From Pseudoalteromonas sp. GCY (GTDB lineage Bacteria > Pseudomonadota > Gammaproteobacteria > Enterobacterales > Alteromonadaceae): 64,000 nucleotides of DNA. Under the pieces are notes generated by a model. That model was not told where the DNA came from and made no database searches. It saw only the letters and a list, made by a program, of their open reading frames with translations. Position numbers and translations under genes: made by a program. The stretch is from the NCBI RefSeq assembly GCF_016695175.1, contig NZ_CP068023.1, positions 670,501 to 734,500 of the forward strand, in the 5' to 3' direction. Positions 9,628 through 17,836 of the stretch are shown in pieces (positions within the stretch are counted from its first letter, which is position 1; the number at the start of each line of letters is the position of its first letter).

Positions 9628-9918
9628 TCAGTTACTACCACTTCTTACGTCAAGCGCATTATTATTTGCTAGATAAGTTAAGCAAGTAACACGCAGCATA
9701 GACGCCAAGTTTTTGATCTCACCATGACGTTCAATTACTTCTTGGTAAAGTAAAGAAATAAACTCGGCAAGGCCCAGATCTTCCCGTTGAGCTATGGTTT
9801 CTAAAACTTGCCATATTTCATTTTCTAACGCGAGGCTAGTAACAGCTCCTTGAATGCGAATAGAACGTTTGGTTACTTCGTAACGATGAGGCTCAGTTGA
9901 TGCGTAGAGTTCACACAT
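9628..9918 (-). CDS. Ribbon-helix-helix domain protein
   Basis: A 96-residue protein from the ATG at 9916-9918, chosen over an upstream in-frame start because a GGA ribosome site lies at the right distance and the shorter form begins at the conserved region. RSIRIQG-VTS-ALE-E-W-VLE-IA fits the RHH_4 family (PF13467), small DNA-binding or regulatory proteins. It converges on the recombinase-like gene (11 bases between stops) and diverges from the glyoxalase-like gene with only 21 bases between starts, so their promoters must overlap the partner's coding sequence. Autoregulation of the divergent pair is possible but not shown. Confidence 0.7.
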   Translation of the reverse strand: MCELYASTEPHRYEVTKRSIRIQGAVTSLALENEIWQVLETIAQREDLGLAEFISLLYQEVIERHGEIKNLASMLRVTCLTYLANNNALDVRSGSN

Positions 9919-9939
9919 ATAAATTCCGTAGGTAAAGTA

Positions 9940-10335
9940 ATGGCAAAAATGATCCACTCAATGATCAGAGTGAAAGACGCTGATCGCTCAATTAAATTTT
10001 ATCATGATGTATTTGCGTTGGCAGTGAAACGACGCATTGACTTTAATGATTTTTCTCTTATCTACCTTGGCAACGATGAAACTTCGTTTGAACTGGAGCT
10101 AACTTGGAATCATGACACCACGCTAGATTATACAATCGGTAATGGCTATGGGCATTTGGCTTTCGCCACGGATAGCTTGCAGGCTGTCTACAACAAGGCT
10201 CAAAAGAATAGTTATTGCCCTAAAGAAATCAAAGATTTTTATAATCAAAATGTATTAATAGCAAGATTCTTTTTTATTAAAGATCCTGATGGTTATGATA
10301 TTGAAGTAATTGAAAAAAGCGATGTGTATCGGTAG
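9940..10335 (+). CDS. Glyoxalase I-like VOC metalloenzyme
   Basis: A 131-residue VOC-family protein closest in layout to lactoylglutathione lyase (GloA), which converts the methylglyoxal-glutathione hemithioacetal to S-lactoylglutathione. The four metal ligands of GloA map onto His6 (MIHSMIRV), Glu53 (ELELTW), His72 (GYGHLAF) and Glu122 (YDIEVIE). The region between His72 and Glu122 departs from canonical GloA, so another VOC substrate is possible. Its stop codon TAG is the GTAG head of a degenerate B-type REP that starts at 10332, so a REP appears to have inserted at or created the end of this gene. Confidence 0.75.
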   Translation: MAKMIHSMIRVKDADRSIKFYHDVFALAVKRRIDFNDFSLIYLGNDETSFELELTWNHDTTLDYTIGNGYGHLAFATDSLQAVYNKAQKNSYCPKEIKDFYNQNVLIARFFFIKDPDGYDIEVIEKSDVYR

Positions 10336-10693
10336 TAATGGGTTTATCCCGTGACGTGAAGGCGTGAAAACAATCGCGACGTAAAGTCGCTGCTACGGAT
10401 GTGAATAAACCTGTAGCAGCGGGTTTATCCCGCGACCAAGGTTGGCTATTGCGACATAAAATTGTTAAAGGTGTCACGACGTCAACAAGGCGTAAAAGCA
10501 ATCGCGACCTAAAGTCGCTGCTACGAATGTGAATAAACTTGTAGCAGCGGGTTTATCCCGCGACCAAGGTTGGTTATTGCGACATAAAATTGTTAAAAGT
10601 GTCACGACGTCAACAAGGCGTAAAAGCAATCGCGACCTAAAGTCGCTGCTACGAATGTACGCAACCCTGTATCTGGGGGGATCCCGCGGCCAA
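10332..10693. repeat. REP cluster 3, upstream of RAYT copy 1
   Basis: Opens with a degenerate B-REP whose GTAG contains the preceding gene's stop. Intact B-REPs on the plus strand start at 10413 and 10541; A-REPs on the minus strand end near 10396, 10524 and 10652. The cluster ends with a variant palindrome at about 10669 (GTATCTGGGGGGATCCCGCGG) in the place of a B-REP. A(-) and B(+) heads face each other across about 16 bases. This is the reverse complement of the unit order seen in the clusters at 3.3 and 7.7 kb. Confidence 0.88.
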
Positions 10694-10776
10694 AGTTGAT
10701 TCCAATATACTTTTGAAGTTTGCTCTCTTTCAAATCTGCTCTATTCTTTAAGTATGCAGGGTTATAAGGATATAAC

Positions 10777-11223
10777 ATGTACAAAAGTCGAAACTTGAGG
10801 AATAAGCGGGTCTCACTCGTAAATCATTTTTATGCAATTACCTTAACGTGCAAAGATAGAAAGTCGTACTTTAACTCCTTTTCGATTTGTGCCGAGGCCG
10901 CTAAGACGATCATGGCTTGTGAGCAGGGGCAGCTTTTTAAAGTCATTGCTTTCGTATTAATGCCAGATCATCTTCACTTAATCATTCAATTAAATGGTTC
11001 TTTAAAGTTACCAGATTCTATTCGAGCGATAAAAGGTCGCATAGCAACCAGTTTACGTTCTTTCGGAGTATTTGGTTTATGGCAAAAAGGTTATTATGAA
11101 CATTTAATTCGAAGTGAAGACGACTTAAAAGAACAAGCAAGGTATATAATTCAGAATCCAATTAGGGCTAATCTTGTTACGCGGGTAGGTGAATATCCAT
11201 ATTGGTTTTGTATTTGGGTGTGA
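10777..11223 (+). CDS. REP-associated tyrosine transposase (RAYT), copy 1
   Basis: A 148-residue HUH single-strand nuclease of the Y1 transposase family (PF01797), the RAYT class thought to mobilise REP/REPIN elements by cutting at the conserved GTAG head. MPDHLHLI carries the HUH histidines. The conserved Tyr lies in the ARYIIQNP motif, where NPxRA-LV is a RAYT signature. Length is normal for a compact RAYT. The ATG follows GGATATAAC; the upstream 90 bases are nearly identical to those before copy 2. REP clusters flank it on both sides. Likely active as protein: no stop, frameshift or missing catalytic residue. Confidence 0.9.
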   Translation: MYKSRNLRNKRVSLVNHFYAITLTCKDRKSYFNSFSICAEAAKTIMACEQGQLFKVIAFVLMPDHLHLIIQLNGSLKLPDSIRAIKGRIATSLRSFGVFGLWQKGYYEHLIRSEDDLKEQARYIIQNPIRANLVTRVGEYPYWFCIWV

Positions 11224-11273
11224 TTTATTAAGGTGATTGCAGTTAAACAATCACGATGTAAAGGCGTGAAAAC

Positions 11274-11992
11274 AGTCGCGACCTAAAGTCGCTGCTACGA
11301 ATATACGCAAACCTGTAGCAGCGGGTTTATCCCGCGACATAAAAGCATGAAAACAGTCGCGACGTAAAGTCGCTGCTACGAATGTACACAAACCTGTATC
11401 TGGGGGGGATCCCGCGGCCAAAGTTGGCAATTGCGACATAAAATCGTTAAAGATGCCGCGATGTGAAGGCATGAAAACAGTCGCGACGTAAAGTCGCTGC
11501 TACGAATGTGGACAAACCTGTAGCAGCGGGTTTATCCCGCGACTAGGATTGATGTTGCGACATAAAATCATTAAAGGTGCCGCGATGTTAAGGCGTGAAA
11601 ACAGTCGCGACGTAAAGTCGCTGCTACGAATGCATATAAACCTGTAGCAGCGGGTTTATTCCGCGACGTAAAGGCATGAAAACAGTCGCGACCTAAAGTC
11701 GCTGCTACGGATGCACATAAACCTGTAGCAGCGGGTTTATCCCGCGACGTAAAGGCGTGAAAACAATCGCGACGTAAAGTCGCTGCTACGAATGTGCAAA
11801 AATCTGTAGCAGCGGGTTTATCCCGCGACGTAAAGGCATGAAAACAGTCGCGACGTAAAGTCGCTGCTACGAATGTGAATAAACCTGTAGCAGCGGGCTT
11901 ATTCCGCGACGTAAAGGCATGAAAACAATCGCGACGTAAAGTCGCTGCTACGGATGCACATAAACCTGTAGCAGCGGGTTTATCCCGCGAAC
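11274..11992. repeat. REP cluster 4, between the two RAYT genes
   Basis: Eight A-REPs on the minus strand alternate with B-REPs on the plus strand (starts about 11314, 11520, 11643, 11724, 11805, 11888, 11969) and one variant palindrome at 11396 (GTATCTGGGGG-type). The last five units have a tight period of about 82 bases with spacer CGTAAAGGC(A/G)TGAAAAC; earlier ones are near 124 bases because a longer spacer (CATAAAATCGTTAAAGG) is present. Two B copies have TTCCGCGA instead of TCCCGCGA, which breaks one stem pair. Confidence 0.9.
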
Positions 11993-12077
11993 AAGGTTGA
12001 TTCCAATATACTTTTGAAGCTTGCTCTCTTTCAAGTCTGCTCTATTCTTTAAGTATGCAGGGTTATAAGGATATAAC

Positions 12078-12524
12078 ATGTACAAAAGTCAAAACTTGAG
12101 GAATAAGCGGGTCTCACTCGTAAATCATTTCTATGCAATTACCTTAGCGTGCAAAGATAGAAAATCGTACTTTAACTCCTTTACGATTTGTGCTGAGGCC
12201 GCTAAGACGATCATGGCTTGTGAGCAGGGGCAACTTTTTAAAGTCATTGCTTTCGTATTAATGCCAGATCATCTGCATTTAATCATACAATTAAATGGTT
12301 CTTTAAAGTTACCAGATGCTATTCGAGCGATAAAAGGTCGCATAGCAACCAGTTTACGTTCTTTCGGAGTATTTGGTTTATGGCAAAAAGGTTATTATGA
12401 ACATTTAATTCGAAGTGAAGACGACTTAAAAGAACAAGCAAGGTATATAATACAGAATCCTGTCAGGGCTAATCTTGTAAAGCGGGTGGGGGAATATCCA
12501 TATTGGTTTTGTATTTGGGCGTGA
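12078..12524 (+). CDS. REP-associated tyrosine transposase (RAYT), copy 2
   Basis: Second copy, 148 residues, differing from copy 1 at only seven positions by my reading (near residues 5, 24, 35, 82, 129, 134 and 148, all conservative or at the edges). The HUH histidines (DHLHL) and the Tyr in ARYIIQNP are intact. The homologous segment extends about 90 bases upstream and about 45 bases downstream, then both run into REPs, so the duplication unit is REP to REP. Starts are 1301 bases apart. Two intact copies with few changes indicate a recent tandem duplication or gene conversion. Confidence 0.9.
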   Translation: MYKSQNLRNKRVSLVNHFYAITLACKDRKSYFNSFTICAEAAKTIMACEQGQLFKVIAFVLMPDHLHLIIQLNGSLKLPDAIRAIKGRIATSLRSFGVFGLWQKGYYEHLIRSEDDLKEQARYIIQNPVRANLVKRVGEYPYWFCIWA

Positions 12525-12569
12525 TTTGTTAAGGTGATTGCAGTTGAACAATCGTGACCCAAAGCAAAG

Positions 12570-13211
12570 GAATCGCGACCTAAAGTCGCTGCTACGAATA
12601 TGCATAAACTTGTAGCAGCGGGTTTATCCCGCGACCAAGGTTGGTAATTTCGACATAAAATCGTTAAAGGATTCGCGACGTAAAGGCATGAAAACAGTCG
12701 CGACCTAAAGTCGCTGCTACGAATGTGCAAAAATCTGTAGCAGCGGGTTTATCCCGCGACCAAGGTTTGCAATCTCGACATAAAATAGTTAAAGGAGTCG
12801 CGACGTAAAGGCGTGAAAACAATCGCGACGTAAAGTCGCTGTTACGAATATGCATAAACCTGTAGCAGCGGGTTTATCCCGCGATCAAGGTTGGTAATCG
12901 CGACATAAAATCATTAAACGGAGTCGTGACGTAAAGGTACGAAAACAATCGCGACCTAAAGTCGCTGTTACGAATATGCATAAACCTGTAGCAGCGGGTT
13001 TATCCCGCGATCAAGGTTGGTAATCGCGACATAAAATCATTAAACGGAGTCGTGACGTAAAGGTACGAAAACAATCGCGACCTAAAGTCGCTGTTACGGA
13101 TGTGCATAAACCTGTAGCAGCAGGTTTATCCCGCGACCAAGGTTGACTGTTGCGACATAAAGTCGCTGCTACGAATGTGAATAAACCTGTAGCAGCGGGT
13201 TTACCCCGCGA
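12570..13211. repeat. REP cluster 5, between RAYT copy 2 and galU
   Basis: Six A-REPs (minus) alternate with six B-REPs (plus; starts about 12611, 12736, 12861, 12987, 13112 and 13189). Several A copies read TCGCTGTTAC instead of TCGCTGCTAC, a shared variant that suggests local tandem duplication. Two consecutive units at about 12880-13090 are nearly identical. The last B-REP ends about 4 bases from the galU stop codon, so it lies in the 3' UTR of galU. Confidence 0.9.
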
Positions 13212-13215
13212 CAAA

Positions 13216-14112
13216 TTAAGAAGCTAGGCTTAATTGATGAAAGCGTTTCAAAAATTGCGAAAACTCTTCACCTAATTGCTCATCGCGAATAGCATATTCA
13301 ACGATGGCTTTAAGGTAACCAAGCTTGTCGCCACAATCGTGCGAACGACCGCTCATATGAAAAGCCTCAACGGTTTCCTGTTCCATCAGCATATCGATAG
13401 CATCGGTTAACTGGATTTCTCCACCAGCACCGACTGGGGTTTTTCTTAGTAGTGGCCAAATATTTTTAGAAAGCACATAGCGACCAACAACTGCTAGATT
13501 AGAAGGAGCTTCTTCTATGGCTGGCTTTTCTACCATATGCTTTATTGCACTACTTTCACCTGGACGTAACGACACACCGTTGATATCAGCAATACCATAT
13601 TTACAGACATCCTGCTGTGGTACGGGCTCTAACATAATTTGGCTAGCTTTCGTTTGGTTGAAACGAGATAGCATTGCAGCTAAATTTTCATTTCCCTGAT
13701 CGGCTGTATATTCATCCAAAATGACATCGGGCAGTACAACAACAAAATCATTATCCCCAACAATAGGTTGCGCGCACAAAACCGCATGGCCAAGACCTTT
13801 GGCTTCACCCTGACGAACATGCATAATCGTAACGTCTTCAGGGCAAATCGAGCGTACTTCTTGTAAAAGTTTACGCTTAACACGTTTTTCGAGCGTTGCT
13901 TCCAATTCAAAGCTGGTATCAAAATGGTTTTCAATTGCATTTTTTGATGAGTGAGTCACTAACACAATTTCTTTAATACCCGCAGCAACACATTCTTTGA
14001 CAATATATTGAATGAGTGGCTTATCTACCAAAGGCAACATTTCTTTAGGAATGGCTTTGGTCATTGGGAGCATGCGAGTACCAAGGCCCGCGACAGGAAT
14101 AACTGCTTTCAT
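13216..14112 (-). CDS. galU: UTP--glucose-1-phosphate uridylyltransferase
   Basis: Makes UDP-glucose from UTP and glucose-1-phosphate for surface polysaccharides. The start is the ATG at 14110-14112, giving [27 protein letters not shown], the canonical nucleotide-binding N-terminus; a longer frame reading would add 23 unrelated residues. Other family motifs: [10 protein letters not shown], the GLGHAVLCA substrate loop, the VVLPDVILD metal region and the VEKP motif. 298 residues is the usual length. REPs abut its 3' end, and it lies at the far side of the REP field from the polysaccharide genes. Confidence 0.95.
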   Translation of the reverse strand: MKAVIPVAGLGTRMLPMTKAIPKEMLPLVDKPLIQYIVKECVAAGIKEIVLVTHSSKNAIENHFDTSFELEATLEKRVKRKLLQEVRSICPEDVTIMHVRQGEAKGLGHAVLCAQPIVGDNDFVVVLPDVILDEYTADQGNENLAAMLSRFNQTKASQIMLEPVPQQDVCKYGIADINGVSLRPGESSAIKHMVEKPAIEEAPSNLAVVGRYVLSKNIWPLLRKTPVGAGGEIQLTDAIDMLMEQETVEAFHMSGRSHDCGDKLGYLKAIVEYAIRDEQLGEEFSQFLKRFHQLSLAS

Positions 14113-14660
14113 AAAAAGTCCATATTTTGACTGGTTTCCAATTTTCACCCCGCATTGTAGCGCTTCATACAAAAGTTGCAAACCAGATTAAGTTGCAATT
14201 TCTTCAATAGTATTCAGGAGTATACTCTAATACTTCATTTTATGCCGTTGCTTCGCTTTTTCGCTATTTTGGGCTATTTGCTCAAGCCATTAGGCGAATG
14301 AAAACATCATGAACGACGAGAGCTGAATGAGCACTGATTTTGGAGATTACAGCTTTGATCTTTCTACGCTTTTACATATCTCAATTGAGAGTTACTGTGC
14401 ATAAGAAGCCAAACTGATTTTGTCTTACACATTAGGCTCTATCTAGTGAAACATTAAATTCGGCTTAATTTTTTATTAAGTCGACTTTACGGTAGGAATG
14501 TGGGTTGAATGTGAAGGCGTAGCATATTTATCTCATCAAAGCGATGTTAGCTTGCATTACAACTGCTTTTATCGCGATCTGTAACTTATAGGGTTATATA
14601 TCATATCTATTTTATTCGGTTATTTTTAGGCCGTACGTTAAATTTAAATTGGATAGTAGG
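14113..14660. other. Gene-free region between galU and the protease
   Basis: About 550 bases upstream of galU and downstream of the protease terminator. The galU promoter must lie in its left part. A stem CTTAAT/ATTAAG with a T-rich loop occurs near 14465-14481. A 25-codon frame near 14327-14404 has no recognisable product. Otherwise nothing supportable is seen. Confidence 0.4.
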
Positions 14661-14686
14661 AATAAAAAAGCCCCTTTCGGGGCTTC
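14661..14686 (-). terminator. Rho-independent terminator of the S8 protease gene
   Basis: On the minus strand the stem AAGCCCC / GGGGCTT with loop GAAA (14668-14685) is followed by a T-rich tract (plus-strand AATAAAAAA, 14661-14669). It lies 25 bases beyond the stop. Confidence 0.88.
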
Positions 14687-14710
14687 AGTTATTCTTTAGA
14701 TACGGAATAA

Positions 14711-17209
14711 TTAAAAGTTAACTGTGATCTCATTCGAACAGATATCACCAGATTGGCACACTTTATAGGTGTAGCTAGTTGCTTCTAAGTTACGAGAAAA
14801 ATCTCTGAATTTACCTGAGTTTGGCACTGTATCAATAGCTTGACCATCACGGTAAATTGTCACTGTATCAGCGCTGCTACCTTGCCATGCAAGTTCAACA
14901 CGGATATAACCTAAGCGAGATTTATTCACGCGAGCAACAGATAATTCAATCTCATCAGCGCTTACCACAACAGACTGTGTTGTAGTGTTGCTGTTGCCTT
15001 CACTATCTGTTACCGTTAGAGAAACACTGTACTCACCAGATGCTGCAAATTCATGAATTGGGCTTGCGTCAGTACTGATACTGCCATCACCAAAGTCCCA
15101 TGCCCAGCTAACGATATCATCATTCGGATCACGGCTTTCATCAGTGAATGTCACGGCAAGGCCTGAAGCTGCAAAGCTAAAGCCCGCAACAGGAGGTTGA
15201 GGTGATGCTTCGCCTAAACCTGTTAGGTTTAGAGTCCAGCTGTTCAATGTACCAGTATCGATACCGGCATTATCTGAGACAGACAATGTCCAATCACCCG
15301 TTGCAACTTCACCATTAAATGCCGCAGAGTTAAAGGTTTGGTTAATGTCATCTGCACCGCCACCTTGACGGTTATGCAGTGTTGCTACGGTTCCAGCAGG
15401 AGAAGTAAGCGTAACAATTAAGTCGCCGATGTAGGTGTGTGTAATATCCACTAAAGTATTGCTATCAAATACAGTAACGGTGTCAGCCACAGTGATCACA
15501 GAAGTAATACCTGAAGCATCGTTATCAGGAATGTTTACCGCGGTAGTATTTTCATAGCTGAAATCGCTTAACCCTTGAGGTAATACATACAGCCCTACTT
15601 GCTCTTGATCTGCAAGCTCTCCAGATGTTGCGTTAAGCGTGAAGCTATACTCACCCCACTGAGTTGAAGCTGTAGTTGGTACAGAAAGTGTTACTGTATC
15701 GCCTGGCATTGCAGTAGTCGCAGACAGCGCTGCACCTGCAATTGGTGAAGTAACAGACAAATCAATAGTACCCTGCCAGTCAGCGACTGAAGCAAAAGTA
15801 AATTCGTATGTTGCAGTATCGCCCGCTGTGATTTCTTGATTAGCTGGACGAGCTGATACTCTAAAGCCTGGCTCTGGATCGGCATCAATTACAGCTTGAT
15901 TCACATTTAAGCGCTTACCAGACACAGTTTTATCGGTAAGGTCAGCATTAACATCACCACTTTGCATCAGTAGGTTTTTAAGCTCAATTGCAGTGAGTGT
16001 CGGGTTGATAGACAGTACCAGAGCCGCCGCACCTGCAACGTGAGGCGTCGCCATTGAAGTACCTGAGTAGCTTGAGTAACCACCACCTGGGACGGTGGAT
16101 AAAATAGCGCTACCTGGTGCACCCATATCTACAGACGTGAGACCCCATTGTGAAAATGAAGACATCGCGTCAGTATGGGTTGTACTTGCGATAGAGAATA
16201 CGCTGTCGTGCTCGTAGCTTGAAGGATAATGAGGGTTTACATCGTTATCTACCGCACTGTTACCTGCTGCGGCAACAAATAAGATGTCTGCATTTTCACT
16301 TGCAGTAATTGCATCAGAAAGTGCTTGGCTAAAGCCGCCGCCACCCCAACTGTTATTAGTAACGCGAACGTTGTGACCGGCATTTTTAAGCGCAACCATA
16401 TAGTCAATACACTCAATCGCATCTGAAGTTGAGCCTGAGCCTGATGCATCTAGGAATTTACAGCCTACTATTGAGACCTCATGGTTAACACCAGCAACAC
16501 CCGTTGCGTCGTTGCCTGATGCTCCGATAGTACCTGAAACGTGTGTACCGTGACCTTGGTCGTCCATCGGGTCGCCACTGCCTGTGATTGCGTTAATACC
16601 GTGAACGTCATCAATATAGCCGTTACCATCATTATCAATGCCATCTCCAGCGATCTCTCCTGGGTTGCGCCATGCGTTTGCCGCGAGATCTGGGTGAGTA
16701 TAATCAATACCTGTATCGATCACACCGACGATCACATCACGTGAACCAATAGTGATATCCCATGCTTCAGGGGCATCAATATCGGCATCAGCCGTACCAC
16801 CAGTTTGACCTGTGTTATGCATGCCCCAAAGCTCATCAAAGCGACTATCGTCTGGAATGCCAAGTGCTTTTACTTGATAGTCAGGCTCGACATATTCGAT
16901 GGCCGGGTGGTTAGCTAGTTTTTCAATTGCTTGCTTTGCCGTGATGCTATCTAGTTTAAAGTTTGCTAGGCGACCTTTTAAAACATGGCGGTATTTGTCG
17001 TCTACGCCATCAGCGTTCAAATCCGCCATCTTTGCTTTTACAAGGTTTCTTGCATTGGCACGAAGTGCAGCAGAAGTGTTTTCTTTAAACACAACTAAGA
17101 TGCTGTCATCAGCGGTTGCAGTTGTTGTTTCGATTTGAACTGCTGCTTGAGAAGTGAAAGCAAGTACAGGAAGCAAAGCCAAAGACAATGCAGAAAGTTT
17201 AGATCTCAT
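14711..17209 (-). CDS. Secreted subtilisin-like serine protease with P and PKD domains
   Basis: An 832-residue S8 protease, start at the ATG 17207-17209, which has ribosome site AAAGG and opens directly into a signal peptide (about 1-22, AFTSQAA). A propeptide inhibitor follows (about 35-115, ending EYVEPDYQV). The catalytic triad is Asp165 (VIDTGID), His220 (GHGTHVSG) and Ser385 (GTSMATPH), with oxyanion Asn317 (AAGNS). After the catalytic domain come a P/homoB-like domain (about 560-680, HTYIGDLIVTL ... WTLSVSDNAG) and a PKD domain (WAWDFGDGS, about 725), then a C-terminal fibronectin-like segment. This is the architecture of Alteromonadales extracellular proteases for protein scavenging. 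It diverges from the curli operon across 627 bases. Confidence 0.92.
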   Translation of the reverse strand: MRSKLSALSLALLPVLAFTSQAAVQIETTTATADDSILVVFKENTSAALRANARNLVKAKMADLNADGVDDKYRHVLKGRLANFKLDSITAKQAIEKLANHPAIEYVEPDYQVKALGIPDDSRFDELWGMHNTGQTGGTADADIDAPEAWDITIGSRDVIVGVIDTGIDYTHPDLAANAWRNPGEIAGDGIDNDGNGYIDDVHGINAITGSGDPMDDQGHGTHVSGTIGASGNDATGVAGVNHEVSIVGCKFLDASGSGSTSDAIECIDYMVALKNAGHNVRVTNNSWGGGGFSQALSDAITASENADILFVAAAGNSAVDNDVNPHYPSSYEHDSVFSIASTTHTDAMSSFSQWGLTSVDMGAPGSAILSTVPGGGYSSYSGTSMATPHVAGAAALVLSINPTLTAIELKNLLMQSGDVNADLTDKTVSGKRLNVNQAVIDADPEPGFRVSARPANQEITAGDTATYEFTFASVADWQGTIDLSVTSPIAGAALSATTAMPGDTVTLSVPTTASTQWGEYSFTLNATSGELADQEQVGLYVLPQGLSDFSYENTTAVNIPDNDASGITSVITVADTVTVFDSNTLVDITHTYIGDLIVTLTSPAGTVATLHNRQGGGADDINQTFNSAAFNGEVATGDWTLSVSDNAGIDTGTLNSWTLNLTGLGEASPQPPVAGFSFAASGLAVTFTDESRDPNDDIVSWAWDFGDGSISTDASPIHEFAASGEYSVSLTVTDSEGNSNTTTQSVVVSADEIELSVARVNKSRLGYIRVELAWQGSSADTVTIYRDGQAIDTVPNSGKFRDFSRNLEATSYTYKVCQSGDICSNEITVNF

Positions 17210-17836
17210 ATTAATAACCTTTTTAATTTCAAGCGTATCCATCAATACACAATTTTTGAGTTGGTAGTTTTTCTGGTAGTGGCTGTGGTCTTTTTGGCAA
17301 CGTCTTAAAACCTAGACCCAGATATTGAGCAGTGCAATGTAAAAAAAGAGTTAATTAATAAAATCAGTTTTTTTTACTGATTTTTAATTTTTGGAATAGA
17401 TTATTTGGTTCTTTTTTATGGGGTGAGTGGATATGGGTACGATTGAACTTTAGTCATACTTTTTTTGTACCTCCATATTTTATTCGTAATTTTGTGTGAC
17501 TTTATCTTTGTACTTTATTGAAACTATTGGAGTATTTTTTTCATAAAATCTTCTTATTTATCTTCGGTTGTTCCCATCTTAGAGTTAAAGGTGACAAGAC
17601 GTAATAAAATATATTATTTCAACATATGAATTTGCTGACTTTGATATAGATTATGTTTTTCACTAAAAATGTAACACTCTGGTAACTGGCACAAGTGGGA
17701 GCGGCTCAAGAGTAATGAGTCATAACAGGACGTTAGTTAAGTGAAAAGTTGCAGTTGGCTGAGTTCGGCAACAACTCAATGCCTGCACTGAACGCTTAAT
17801 TTAAAAATAATATAATAAATCTCTAAGGAGAACAGT
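17210..17836. promoter_or_regulatory. Divergent control region, protease / curli operon
   Basis: A 627-base AT-rich divergent intergenic region, long enough for several regulator sites. At 17420-17430 GGGGTGAGTGG matches 9 of 11 positions of the enteric CsgD-site consensus CGGGKGAGNKA, but it lies about 400 bases from the curlin start and the consensus may not hold here. The curlin ribosome site AAGGAG is at 17825-17830. No firm promoter is assigned. Confidence 0.35.

Noticed and set aside
3339..13211. Integron attC sites
   Set aside because: No RYYYAAC/GTTRRRY core sites, no intI, and the palindromes are too short and uniform.
10277..13214. Minus-strand small frames in the right REP clusters
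   Set aside because: Repeat-derived, with the recurring SRDKPAAT peptide; they overlap the RAYT genes and REP stems.
13216..14181. Longer galU start at 14181
   Set aside because: The extra 23 residues precede the universally conserved MKAVIPVAG start and have no family match.
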